In this document: piece after piece, positions 15,561-23,158 of the stretch
How positions within the stretch are numbered: the first letter of the stretch is position 1
Layout of the letters: every line of letters begins with the position of its first letter
Origin: a bacterium
Lineage (GTDB): Bacteria; Cyanobacteriota; Vampirovibrionia; Gastranaerophilales; UBA9971
Length of the DNA: 26,966 nt
Direction: 5' to 3'
NCBI GenBank assembly: GCA_037147175.1
Contig: JBAWVS010000035.1
Location: forward strand, 1-26,966
The notes under the pieces: generated by a model
Database searches by the model: none
What the model saw: the letters and a program-made list of their open reading frames with translations, nothing else
Told to the model about the DNA's origin: nothing
Program-made: the position numbers and the translations under genes

Positions 15561-16847
15561 TTATGCCAAAAATCGGAAATAAATATATATAGAGCTTATT
15601 GCAAGCGAAATTATTGTTATCAGCAAGCCGTATTTCATAAACCTGAAAAAAGAAATAGGGTGACCTTCTTCATAAGAAGCTTCTGAAACAACAACATTTG
15701 CAGCTGCGCCAATTATAGTAGCATTTCCTCCGAGGCAAGCCCCCAAAGACAATGCCCACCATAAAGGATAAATATTCATAACGTTATGAAGTTCCTGAAC
15801 AAGCGGCACCATTGTTATAGTATAAGGAATATTATCTATTATGGCTGATAGAAATCCTGAGCCCCAGAGGATTATCATTGCTGTGAGTTTCAAATCGCCC
15901 TGTGTCAATTTTAATAATTTTTGGGAAAGAAAATGAATTCCGCCTGTTGATTCTACTCCTCCGATAATTATAAAAAGACCGATAAAGAAAAATATTGTAA
16001 GCCATTCAACTTCGTGAATAATTTTTTTCGGGGAATCAAACAATAAAAGAACACTTGCACCCAGTAAAGAAATCATATAAGCTTCCAGATGAAAATTTCC
16101 GCAAAAAATAAAGCCGATTATGGTCAACAATAAAACAAACAATGATTTTATCATTAATTGTTTATCTTTAATCAAGTTTTTATCATCTAAATTTGCAATA
16201 TAATTCGCCAATTCAGGCTTATTTATAAGGTCTTTCCTGAATAAATACACTAAAACAGCCGTACTTACTATAAAAATCAAAATAACAACAGGGGTTAATT
16301 CCTTAAGAAAATCATTAAATGTTAAAGCGGCCGCACTTCCTATGATTATATTCGGAGGATCGCCTATCAAAGTAGCTGTTCCTCCAATATTAGACGCAAT
16401 GATTTCTGTAATCAAAAAAGGGATTGGATCAGCGTTTAACTCTTTTGCTATAACAAAAGTTATTGGAATTAGAAGGATTACAGTTGTTACGTTATTTAAA
16501 AAAGTTGAAAGGAAAGCTGTTAAAACAGAAAGCGAAATCAAAACATATACGGGATTTCCTTTTGTAAATTTTAAAAGTTTAACGGCAAACCATGTAAACA
16601 CGCCGCTCTTGCTTGTAATATGAACAATCATCATCATACTTACAAGCAGCGTTATCACACCAAAATCAATATAAGCAAAAGCTTTATCAGCAGGTAAAAT
16701 TCCCAAAACCAGAGTTAAAGAAGCCCCTAGCATAACTGTTGTAACTTTTGGGATTTTTTCTGCCGCAATAAAAATATATGTAAAAAATAAAATTAATCCT
16801 GCAATAATCGCCTTATTCATTCCAAAAATCAGAGAACTATGTTCCAT
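15561..16847 (-). CDS. ArsB/NhaD-type ion transporter (IT superfamily)
   Basis: 428 residues with about 11-12 hydrophobic segments spread over its length, an inner-membrane transporter. The two halves carry the pseudo-repeated family motifs: NNVTTVILLIP with GGTATLIGDPPNIIIG in the first, and DNIPYTITMVP with LGACLGGNATIIGAAANVVV in the second. The family includes ArsB, NhaD and the P-protein/citrate-type permeases, so substrate (arsenite, Na+/H+ or an anion) cannot be read from sequence. There is no arsC or arsR nearby, which argues against arsenite. The start at 16847 (ATG) has AAAAGGAA 8 bases upstream; a longer in-frame TTG start at 16880 has no ribosome binding site. Confidence 0.88.
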   Translation of the reverse strand: MEHSSLIFGMNKAIIAGLILFFTYIFIAAEKIPKVTTVMLGASLTLVLGILPADKAFAYIDFGVITLLVSMMMIVHITSKSGVFTWFAVKLLKFTKGNPVYVLISLSVLTAFLSTFLNNVTTVILLIPITFVIAKELNADPIPFLITEIIASNIGGTATLIGDPPNIIIGSAAALTFNDFLKELTPVVILIFIVSTAVLVYLFRKDLINKPELANYIANLDDKNLIKDKQLMIKSLFVLLLTIIGFIFCGNFHLEAYMISLLGASVLLLFDSPKKIIHEVEWLTIFFFIGLFIIIGGVESTGGIHFLSQKLLKLTQGDLKLTAMIILWGSGFLSAIIDNIPYTITMVPLVQELHNVMNIYPLWWALSLGACLGGNATIIGAAANVVVSEASYEEGHPISFFRFMKYGLLITIISLAISSIYIYFRFLA

Positions 16848-17104
16848 CTGAAAAGTTCCTTTTGTTTTCTGTAAATCCAATCATTTAATGTAACCATATA
16901 ACGCGGAAAGTTGTCAATTTTAACGCATTGTAATTATTGTCATTAATTTTTTTTTATTGTATAGTTTCCCTAGTTCTATTTTATATAGGTTTGTCAACTC
17001 TGGTTAATAAACGTTCATTTTTTTCTAAAATCAAATATAGTAAAATATTATTGTCAGAGAAATTGAGTAATTAAGTAAATTTAAAAAAGAGGTAATTTTT
17101 ATCT

Positions 17105-17899
17105 ATGAAAATTGTAGTGTGTGTAAAGCAAGTGCCTGATACTGCTGACATTAGATGGACAGAAAACAACACCATGATAAGAGAAGGTGTTGAAAGTATT
17201 ATGAATCCTTTTGACGAATATGCCCTCGAAACAGCAATCAGAATAAAAGAAGCAAATCCTGATGCTGTAATAACAGCAGTAACAATGGGACCACCACAAG
17301 CAAAAGATGTTTTAAAAAGAGCAGTTGCAATGGGCGCTGATGAAGCAGTTCTTATTTCTGATAAGAAATTTGCCGGTGCAGACACATGGGCTACAAGCCA
17401 CACACTTGCAAAAGCTATAAAAGAAAAAGTTGGCGATTTTGATTTAATTATATGCGGACAGTACGCTATTGATGGAGATACCGCGCAAACAGGCCCCGGA
17501 ATTGCCGAGCAATTAGGTATCCCTCAGGTTACTTACGCTAAAGAAATTGAATTTACCGGCGGAACCACTGTTATAGTTAAACGTGAAATTGAAGACGGTA
17601 TTCAAAGAGTAGAAATGGAACTTCCCGGTTTAGCCTGTATGTTAAAATGCGATTATGAACCGAGAATGCCTTCTATTAAAGGCACAATGAAAGCTAACAG
17701 AACTCCTATAGCTGAATACGGAATGGAAGATTTAGGGCTTGATCCTGCTAATGTCGGAATAAAAGGTTCACCTACTTTTGTATCAAGAGCTTTCAGACCT
17801 GAGCAAAAAATAGCCGGTGAAATAATTAATGCTGCTGATCCGAAAGAAGCGGCAAAAGTGCTTCTTGAAAAGCTCAAAAGCGACAAAGTACTTGTTTAA
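17105..17899 (+). CDS. etfB: electron transfer flavoprotein beta subunit
   Basis: 264 residues. It begins MKIVVCVKQVPDTADIRW, the classic EtfB start, with the later ALETAIRIKE, GPPQAKDVLKRAVAMGADEAVLI, ICGQYAIDGDTAQTGPGIAEQLG (the nucleotide-binding signature) and LPGLACMLKCDYEPRMPS segments. EtfB pairs with EtfA to carry electrons between flavin dehydrogenases and other acceptors; some pairs bifurcate electrons from NADH. AGAGGT precedes the ATG at a longish 11-base spacing. etfA follows 31 bases later. No acyl-CoA dehydrogenase, lactate dehydrogenase or FixCX homologue is in the window, so whether this pair bifurcates is open. Confidence 0.95.
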   Translation: MKIVVCVKQVPDTADIRWTENNTMIREGVESIMNPFDEYALETAIRIKEANPDAVITAVTMGPPQAKDVLKRAVAMGADEAVLISDKKFAGADTWATSHTLAKAIKEKVGDFDLIICGQYAIDGDTAQTGPGIAEQLGIPQVTYAKEIEFTGGTTVIVKREIEDGIQRVEMELPGLACMLKCDYEPRMPSIKGTMKANRTPIAEYGMEDLGLDPANVGIKGSPTFVSRAFRPEQKIAGEIINAADPKEAAKVLLEKLKSDKVLV

Positions 17900-17930
17900 T
17901 CAATAAATATAACAAATGGAGAATAATTTA

Positions 17931-18953
17931 ATGAGTGAATACAAAGGTATTTGGATAATAGCAGAAAAGAGAGCCGACAATCAGATTGCAGGAGTTACTT
18001 TAGAGCTTATTAATGCTGCTAAAGAACTTTCCGGTCAATTAAACGGTGAAGAAGTCGGAACTATATTACTTGCCGGAAACGAAAATGTAGAAGAACAAAT
18101 AAAAACAATTTCTGAAGCAGGAAGTGATAAAATTTACCTTGTACAGAATGAAAATCTTGCTCAATATTCAACAGAACTTTATACTGATGCTGTCTGTCAG
18201 GCTATTGAACAGAAAAAACCTTCTATCATTCTTGTTGGTGCTACAACAACCGGTAGAGATTTTGCCCCGAGAGTAGCTTCCAGACTAAATACAGGTTTAA
18301 CTGCGGACTGTACATCATTAAGCATTAACGAACAAGGGTTGCTTGCAGCCACAAGACCTACTTTTGGCGGAAACCTTATGGCTACAATTCTGTGTAAAAC
18401 AGCAAGACCTCAAATGGCTACAGTAAGACCAAAAGTATTAGCAAAACCTGAAATGAATCATGGTCATTCTGCTCAGGTTGAACAAATCAACGTAAACCTC
18501 GATGCTTCAAGAATTAAAGTAAAATTACTCGAATGCCTTGGCGCTTGCGGAATTGGCAATCAAAAAATTGAAGAAGCTGATATTATTGTTTCAGGCGGAC
18601 GTGGTATGAAAACCGCTGAAGGCTTTAAGGTTCTTGATGATCTTGCACACGCTCTAGGCGGTGCAGTCGGTGCAAGCCGTGCTTGCGTTGACGCAGGTTG
18701 GAAACCTCACAGTGACCAGGTCGGACAAACCGGTAAAACTGTTTGCCCGAAAGTTTATATCGCTTGTGCAATTTCAGGTGCTATTCAGCATTTGGCAGGT
18801 ATATCAGGCAGTGATATAATCATCGCAATCAACAAAGATCCTGAAGCTCCTATTTTTGGAGTTGCCACTTACGGAATCGTTGGTGATGTATTTGAAATCG
18901 TTCCTGCTCTTACAGAAGCGATTAAAGCAGAACAATTATCCCCTGTCGGCTAA
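17931..18953 (+). CDS. etfA: electron transfer flavoprotein alpha subunit
   Basis: 340 residues. The C-terminal FAD domain is intact: SGGRGMKTAEGF, GASRACVDAGW, QVGQTGKTVCPKVYIACAIS (the FAD-binding loop), GAIQHLAGI, IIAINKDPEAPIFGVATYGIVGD. The N-terminal domain pairs with EtfB. I chose the ATG at 17931 because the upstream in-frame ATG at 17916 overlaps the TGGAGAA that is the ribosome binding site for 17931. It forms an operon with etfB and ends at a clear terminator. It would supply the redox-active FAD of the Etf heterodimer; partner enzymes lie elsewhere. Confidence 0.95.
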   Translation: MSEYKGIWIIAEKRADNQIAGVTLELINAAKELSGQLNGEEVGTILLAGNENVEEQIKTISEAGSDKIYLVQNENLAQYSTELYTDAVCQAIEQKKPSIILVGATTTGRDFAPRVASRLNTGLTADCTSLSINEQGLLAATRPTFGGNLMATILCKTARPQMATVRPKVLAKPEMNHGHSAQVEQINVNLDASRIKVKLLECLGACGIGNQKIEEADIIVSGGRGMKTAEGFKVLDDLAHALGGAVGASRACVDAGWKPHSDQVGQTGKTVCPKVYIACAISGAIQHLAGISGSDIIIAINKDPEAPIFGVATYGIVGDVFEIVPALTEAIKAEQLSPVG

Positions 18954-18972
18954 TAATTTAACAAAATAAAAT

Positions 18973-19013
18973 AAAAAATTGCCTGTTTTTGAAAATTCAG
19001 GCAATTTTTTTTA
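18973..19013 (+). terminator. strong intrinsic terminator of etfBA
   Basis: AAAAAATTGCCTG (18973-18985) pairs perfectly with CAGGCAATTTTTT (18998-19010) across a 12-base loop, followed by more T. It also supplies the T-rich stretch upstream of the next gene. Confidence 0.9.
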
Positions 19014-19057
19014 TTCACATGTTTTAACTATGTAATTGAACATCTAACAGGTAAAAC

Positions 19058-19786
19058 ATGATAAACAATTATTTATACCTGCGAAATAAACCGAATTTTT
19101 CTGCAAACATAAAATTTACGCGCTTTGATGTGTTTAAAAATAAAGACGTAAAAATAGTTACTGAGACAAAAGCAATAGATTCCGGGCTAAAGCTTGCTAC
19201 TCATGATGTGCTTATGTGCAATGCGGGAGGGATTACTGGTGGAAATACAGATCAAAATTTATTATTTCACTTATTTGGTGAAAATTTTTTATTTAAGTTT
19301 TGCCATATTTCCCCGCAAAAGTTAATAGAACTTGGAAAAAAATTCAGCCAAACCGTATCTGAACTTAAAAAATTGCAAATAAAACCAAATGGCTTAATTT
19401 TTGGAGGTATGAACAAAGATGTAGAAAGTAAAGAGCTTTTAGTTGTTTTAAAATATTTTTTTAACAAACACAAAATTGATCCTACTATTTTTTGGGGAAC
19501 AACAGAAAAAACAGGACGAAATTATCCGAGCAAAGAAATTTTTTATGATGGTCTAAAAGATATCTGGAACGTAAATATAGAAGAATGTAAGATTAAAAAG
19601 AAACATGCACTCGATGCTTTTGAATATATACATGTCTCACCTGAAGACAGAATAAAATTCCCCGATACAGGTTGGATAAGCGGCAAGAACAGAAGCCTAA
19701 ACAAAGGTCATATCGACTTAACCATAGAAGATGTTTTAAAAAAATACAAGGTTGATCCTAAAATACTCGAATCTCTATCCGAATAA
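19058..19786 (+). CDS. CheD-like deamidase-fold protein, paralogue A
   Basis: 242 residues, paralogous to 22427-23158. N-terminal tag NKPNFSANIK (10-19). I read the core (about 45-165) as a CheD-like fold: T48, C54 and H71 have exactly the Thr-x5-Cys-x16-His spacing of the CheD catalytic triad (T21, C27, H44 in Thermotoga maritima). They are followed by a helix, the GG of GLIFGGMN (116-117), a second helix SKELLVVLKYFF, and IDPTIFWGT, in the same order as CheD's AGG, second helix, and 'GI-x...D-x-GG'. About 70 C-terminal residues, ending SLNKGHIDLTIEDVLKKY, are extra and shared with the paralogue. CheD deamidates chemoreceptor glutamines, but no chemotaxis gene is here, so the target is unknown. 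The weak ribosome binding site is AGGT. The fold call rests on motif spacing, not a search. Confidence 0.55.
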   Translation: MINNYLYLRNKPNFSANIKFTRFDVFKNKDVKIVTETKAIDSGLKLATHDVLMCNAGGITGGNTDQNLLFHLFGENFLFKFCHISPQKLIELGKKFSQTVSELKKLQIKPNGLIFGGMNKDVESKELLVVLKYFFNKHKIDPTIFWGTTEKTGRNYPSKEIFYDGLKDIWNVNIEECKIKKKHALDAFEYIHVSPEDRIKFPDTGWISGKNRSLNKGHIDLTIEDVLKKYKVDPKILESLSE

Positions 19787-19792
19787 ATAAGT

Positions 19793-21016
19793 TTAATCCT
19801 TGCAATATTTCTGGCCTAAAAGCTCGTCAGGCAGAAAATTCTGCTTTATCTCGGGATTGCTGTGGGAATAAATATAATCATTTCCAAAACCGTATTTTGA
19901 GGCATCTTTGTAATGAGAATCCTTTAAATGCAGCGGTGGAGAAAAATCTTTGCCGTTCTGAATATCATTAAGCGCCGCATCTATCGCCATAATCGTTTCA
20001 TTGGATTTAGGAGCGCGCGCAACATAAATCACTGCCTGCGCAAGCGCAATTCTTCCTTCGGGCAAACCCAGAAGTTCAACAGCTTTGTAAGCATTAAGAG
20101 CAATATTTAAAGCCTGCGGGTCGGCATTTCCGACATCTTCGCTTGCTGTAACTACCAACCTTCTGGCTATAAATCTCGGGTCTTCCCCTGCTGCAATCAT
20201 TTTCGCAAGCCAATAAATCGCAGCATCTGCATCAGAGCCTCTTAAACTTTTTTGAAAAGCAGAAGCAAGGTCGTAATGTTCCTGAACCCCGTACTTTACT
20301 GCTTTTGTCTGAGCAAGTTTTTGAATTAAATCTATTGTAAGGTTTCTTGTTCCTTCCTCTTTAGGGCTTGCAAAATAAGAAGATTCAACAAGATTTAATG
20401 CCCATCTTGCGTCACCTGAAGCCTGTCTTAGAATAAATTCCCCTATCTGCGGCTCTATATTTATCTTTCCGTAAGTATTGATTAAATATTTGTAGCCTTT
20501 GCGGATGATTTCGAGCATATTTTCATCTGAAAGCGGCTTGAATGATATTACCTGAGTTCTCGACAAAAGTGCGGGAATTATTTGAAAAGACGGGTTTTCG
20601 GTAGTCGCACCGATTACAAAAATCACGCCTTTTTCGACATAAGGAAGAATAGCATCCTGCTGGGGCTTGCTGTATCTGTGAATTTCATCTATAAAAACAA
20701 GAGTTTTTCTTGCGGTTGTTCTAAGTTCTGCTTCTGCATCCGCAACTACCTGCCTTAATTCTTTAATACCCGAATTGACCGCACTCAGTTCTTCGAACCT
20801 GCAGTCAAGTTCTTTTGACAAAAGTCGTGCAAAAGTTGTTTTTCCGCATCCGGGCGGTCCCCATAAAATCATAGAAAATAATCTGCCTGATTTCAGGAGA
20901 TTATAAACAGGAGAATCTTTTTCTACAACTTGATTTTGTCCTAAAAATTCATCGAGCGTTTTAGGACGCAATGTTTCCGCCAGCGGAATTTGTCTGTTTG
21001 CGTAAAACAAACTCAT
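19793..21016 (-). CDS. rarA: replication-associated recombination protein RarA (MgsA), AAA+ ATPase
   Basis: 407 residues. RarA is a clamp-loader-like AAA+ ATPase that acts at stalled replication forks. Walker A GPPGCGKT is at 53-60, Walker B VFIDEIHR at 107-114, sensor 1 GATTENPSF at 136-144, then the SRTQV arginine region. The C-terminal half has the conserved GSDADAAIYWLAKMIAAGEDPRFIARR and YVARAPKSN segments of the tetramerisation domain. Full family length. Its ATG overlaps the murI stop (ATGA), so the two are an operon on the minus strand. It converges on CheD-like paralogue A with a 6-base gap. Confidence 0.95.
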   Translation of the reverse strand: MSLFYANRQIPLAETLRPKTLDEFLGQNQVVEKDSPVYNLLKSGRLFSMILWGPPGCGKTTFARLLSKELDCRFEELSAVNSGIKELRQVVADAEAELRTTARKTLVFIDEIHRYSKPQQDAILPYVEKGVIFVIGATTENPSFQIIPALLSRTQVISFKPLSDENMLEIIRKGYKYLINTYGKINIEPQIGEFILRQASGDARWALNLVESSYFASPKEEGTRNLTIDLIQKLAQTKAVKYGVQEHYDLASAFQKSLRGSDADAAIYWLAKMIAAGEDPRFIARRLVVTASEDVGNADPQALNIALNAYKAVELLGLPEGRIALAQAVIYVARAPKSNETIMAIDAALNDIQNGKDFSPPLHLKDSHYKDASKYGFGNDYIYSHSNPEIKQNFLPDELLGQKYCKD

Positions 21017-21819
21017 ATTTTCAAAGCTTCAATGAGAGAAATTTCTTTTACATCCTTGCAGTCTTTATAGAAATGTCTGCCTACTTCCTCGAACATAGGA
21101 GCATTTGAACTTACAAAGTACTCTATTTTGCCCTCAGAAGTGTCATTAATCAAATCAATAAGAGTTAACTCCTCAGCTACTTTGAGCGTAAGATGTTCAG
21201 CAGGATCTATAATCATTTCATTGTTGTTAGTCAGAGTATTTATAATTTCTCTTAAATAAGGATAATGCGTACATCCGAGAATTATTCTGTCAACTTCCTT
21301 TTCAAGAAGAGGCATTATGTATTTAATAACAAGTTTTTTTGCTTCATACGTTTCGATTTTATTGCTTTCAACAATTTCAACCAGCCCCGGACATGCAGTT
21401 TCAAAAACCTTAATATCCGGATTAAGTTTGTTTATAGCTTTGCTGTACGCTTTTGATGAAGCTGTTGCTGTTGTTGCAATTACACCAACTCTTTCAACAT
21501 TTGAATAAGCAATATATTCTGCTGTTGGTTGAATTAAGCCAAAAATAGGAAAATCATAGTCATTTTTTAAATCATCGAGTACCACTGCCGAACTTGTATT
21601 ACAAGCCATAATAACTGCTTTAACATCTTTAGATTTGTACCAGTCAAGAATTTCCTTTGCTATATCAAAAAGCTGTTCTTTTGTTTTCTCACCATAAGGA
21701 ACCCGTGCCGTATCCCCAAAATACAGATAATTTTCGTTCGGTAATTCTGTTGCAAGTCTTTTTAATACAGTAAGTCCGCCGACTCCGGAATCAAAAACAC
21801 CTATTGGTTTGTTGCTCAT
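21013..21819 (-). CDS. murI: glutamate racemase
   Basis: MurI converts L- to D-glutamate for peptidoglycan. It is 268 residues from the ATG at 21819; a longer start at 21837 adds six residues. I prefer 21819 because GGAG, lying inside the longer reading, can serve as its ribosome binding site while 21837 has none. The substrate-binding GVFDSGVGGLTVL is N-terminal. The two catalytic cysteines are in MACNTSSA and LGCTHYPYL. The phosphate/substrate segment FGDTARVPYGEK is also present. It overlaps rarA by four bases. hicA lies just upstream on the same strand, so read-through from the hicBA promoter is possible. Confidence 0.95.
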   Translation of the reverse strand: MSNKPIGVFDSGVGGLTVLKRLATELPNENYLYFGDTARVPYGEKTKEQLFDIAKEILDWYKSKDVKAVIMACNTSSAVVLDDLKNDYDFPIFGLIQPTAEYIAYSNVERVGVIATTATASSKAYSKAINKLNPDIKVFETACPGLVEIVESNKIETYEAKKLVIKYIMPLLEKEVDRIILGCTHYPYLREIINTLTNNNEMIIDPAEHLTLKVAEELTLIDLINDTSEGKIEYFVSSNAPMFEEVGRHFYKDCKDVKEISLIEALKI

Positions 21820-21871
21820 GAGAAAGTTCTGCTCCATGAATCAAATTTTTCATTTATATTATATTACAAAA

Positions 21872-22078
21872 TTAATTAATAAAATCAGATTTTAAAAGCC
21901 CTGATTGTCTTACTATAGAAAGAAATGTTCCATAAGGAATTTCTGGTTTCGGATGAGGAATGATAACTGTTTTGCTTCCATTTACATATTTAGAATGGCT
22001 TCCCTTTATTGATTTTAAAGAAAAGCCATTTAGTATTAATATAGCAATAATTTCTCTCGAAGACAGCAATTTAGGCAT
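21872..22078 (-). CDS. hicA: HicA-type mRNA interferase toxin
   Basis: 68 residues with the double-stranded RNA-binding-like HicA fold. LNGFSLKSIKGSHSKY carries the catalytic histidine H28 in GSH, followed by VIIPHPKPEIPYGTFLSIVRQSGL, the family signature. HicA cleaves mRNA and is neutralised by HicB. It overlaps hicB by eight bases, downstream of it. This toxin-second order (hicB then hicA) is the less usual one. Confidence 0.92.
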   Translation of the reverse strand: MPKLLSSREIIAILILNGFSLKSIKGSHSKYVNGSKTVIIPHPKPEIPYGTFLSIVRQSGLLKSDFIN

Positions 22079-22280
22079 TTATTGTTTTTTCTCCAAGCAT
22101 GGCAATGTCTATAGGGAAAAACACAACATTATTATTATCTTCAAAATATAACTCCAGTGCTTCTGTAAGATTATCAACAGCCTCTTCTATTGTTTCTCCA
22201 AAGCTTGAAACATCAACATTCAAGCATTGCGAAACAAAATAATCACCTTCCTTGTAAACTGTATATTTTATATTTTTCAC
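22071..22280 (-). CDS. hicB: HicB-type antitoxin, short form
   Basis: 69 residues starting at GTG. The segment KYTVYKEGDYFVSQCLNVDVSSFGETIEEAVDNLTEALELYFED is the typical HicB partial RNase-H-like domain that plugs HicA. Many HicB proteins add a C-terminal ribbon-helix-helix or HTH domain; this one ends right after the core, so it has no obvious DNA-binding domain. Repression of its own promoter would then need another partner or another surface. The ribosome binding site is weak (AGG). A perfect palindrome with an embedded -10 lies about 20 bases upstream. Confidence 0.9.
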   Translation of the reverse strand: MKNIKYTVYKEGDYFVSQCLNVDVSSFGETIEEAVDNLTEALELYFEDNNNVVFFPIDIAMLGEKTINA

Positions 22281-22300
22281 GAAAAAAAACCTGCTTAATT

Positions 22301-22330
22301 ACATTATATGCTAATTATAGCATATAATGT
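22301..22330 (-). promoter_or_regulatory. hicBA promoter and operator palindrome
   Basis: ACATTATATGCT (22301-22312) and AGCATATAATGT (22319-22330) are perfect 12-bp inverted arms around AATTAT. On the minus strand the centre reads TGCTATAAT, a perfect extended -10, placed about 34 bases ahead of the hicB GTG. An operator built over the -10 is the usual layout of an autoregulated toxin-antitoxin promoter. Confidence 0.75.
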
Positions 22331-22367
22331 GTCATTTACGTGGATTTCAGAAATTATTTTTAATTAA

Positions 22368-22402
22368 AGCAATTTTTTTTATGTTCCGGTTTTATATATT
22401 TA
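22368..22402 (+). promoter_or_regulatory. conserved 35-bp upstream box, copy 2
   Basis: Matches 12501-12535 at 33 of 35 positions and ends exactly 24 bases before the ATG of CheD-like paralogue B. The identical core is TTTATGTTCCGGTTTTATA. It lies between the hicBA operator and the gene and is not part of a terminator. Confidence 0.6.
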
Positions 22403-22426
22403 ATCAGAAATTTACAGGCAAAAAAA

Positions 22427-23158
22427 ATGTTCAATAACTATACTATACAAAGAAATAAGCCAAGCTTTTCTGCACATATAAAAATGTGTAGTTATTCAAA
22501 AATAGAAAAATATTTAGAAAGTGGTATTGAAGTTTCAGGCGGATATAACGCAATGTATAACATTGCAGAAGCCAGCTATGGCAAAAAAATAGGAACAAGA
22601 CGCATCTGTGATTGCAATGCCGTTAGTATATTCGGAAAAAACACCGTTAATAATCTGGTTATGCATCTATGTCCCGATGATGAATCTATTTTTGGAAATC
22701 TTGCCGAAAATTTAATAGCCTTAGGCGAAAAATTCAGAAACACAGTAAATTTACTTAAACAGGAAGGAATAAAACCTGAAGGTCTGATTTTTGGAGGGAA
22801 TTATCGATATCCGAAAAGCAAAGAGCTTACAGTAATTTTAAAATATTTTCTTGAAAAAGTTGGAATAAATCCAACTATTTTTGCCGGAACAGAGGGTTCA
22901 AAAAATATCTTTTATCAGGGAAATTTAAACACCTGGATGACAAATATAAAAAATATAGAAAAAAATGAAAAGTCACATGTAATGAAAGCTTTTGACTATA
23001 TTCGCGTAGCCCCCGAAGATGTAGTGGAATTTTCCGACATAAAAGTAAAGGGAACAGACGAAAGTTTAAAAAAAGGACATATTGGCTTTACTATACATGA
23101 TGTTTTAAATAAATATGTACTTGACCCTGAAACAGTACTAAAACAGGTTAATTTTTAG
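22427..23158 (+). CDS. CheD-like deamidase-fold protein, paralogue B
   Basis: 243 residues, paralogous to 19058-19786, with the clearest match in the segment from IKPEGLIFGG to PTIFAGT. N-terminal tag NKPSFSAHIK (10-19). T57, C63 and H80 again show Thr-x5-Cys-x16-His spacing, as in CheD. MHLCPDD (79-85) resembles CheD's 'HVMLPDS'. GG is at 123-124, the second helix SKELTVILKYFLEK at 131-144, then GINPTIFAGTEGSKNIFYQG. The C-terminal extension (about 170-243) includes SLKKGHIGFTIHDVLNKY. No signal peptide and no chemotaxis neighbours. The 35-bp box lies upstream and the ribosome binding site is weak. Its 3' end overlaps the convergent amidase gene by 11 bases. Function unknown; protein glutamine deamidation is a hypothesis. 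Confidence 0.55.
   Translation: MFNNYTIQRNKPSFSAHIKMCSYSKIEKYLESGIEVSGGYNAMYNIAEASYGKKIGTRRICDCNAVSIFGKNTVNNLVMHLCPDDESIFGNLAENLIALGEKFRNTVNLLKQEGIKPEGLIFGGNYRYPKSKELTVILKYFLEKVGINPTIFAGTEGSKNIFYQGNLNTWMTNIKNIEKNEKSHVMKAFDYIRVAPEDVVEFSDIKVKGTDESLKKGHIGFTIHDVLNKYVLDPETVLKQVNF

Noticed and set aside
16848-16880. TTG start for the ArsB/NhaD-type permease
   Set aside because: It has no ribosome binding site; AAAAGGAA is correctly spaced for the ATG at 16847.
19000-19034. A full third copy of the 35-bp box before CheD-like A
   Set aside because: Only loose similarity, and the GCAAT plus T-run part belongs to the etfA terminator; mentioned only as a weak match.
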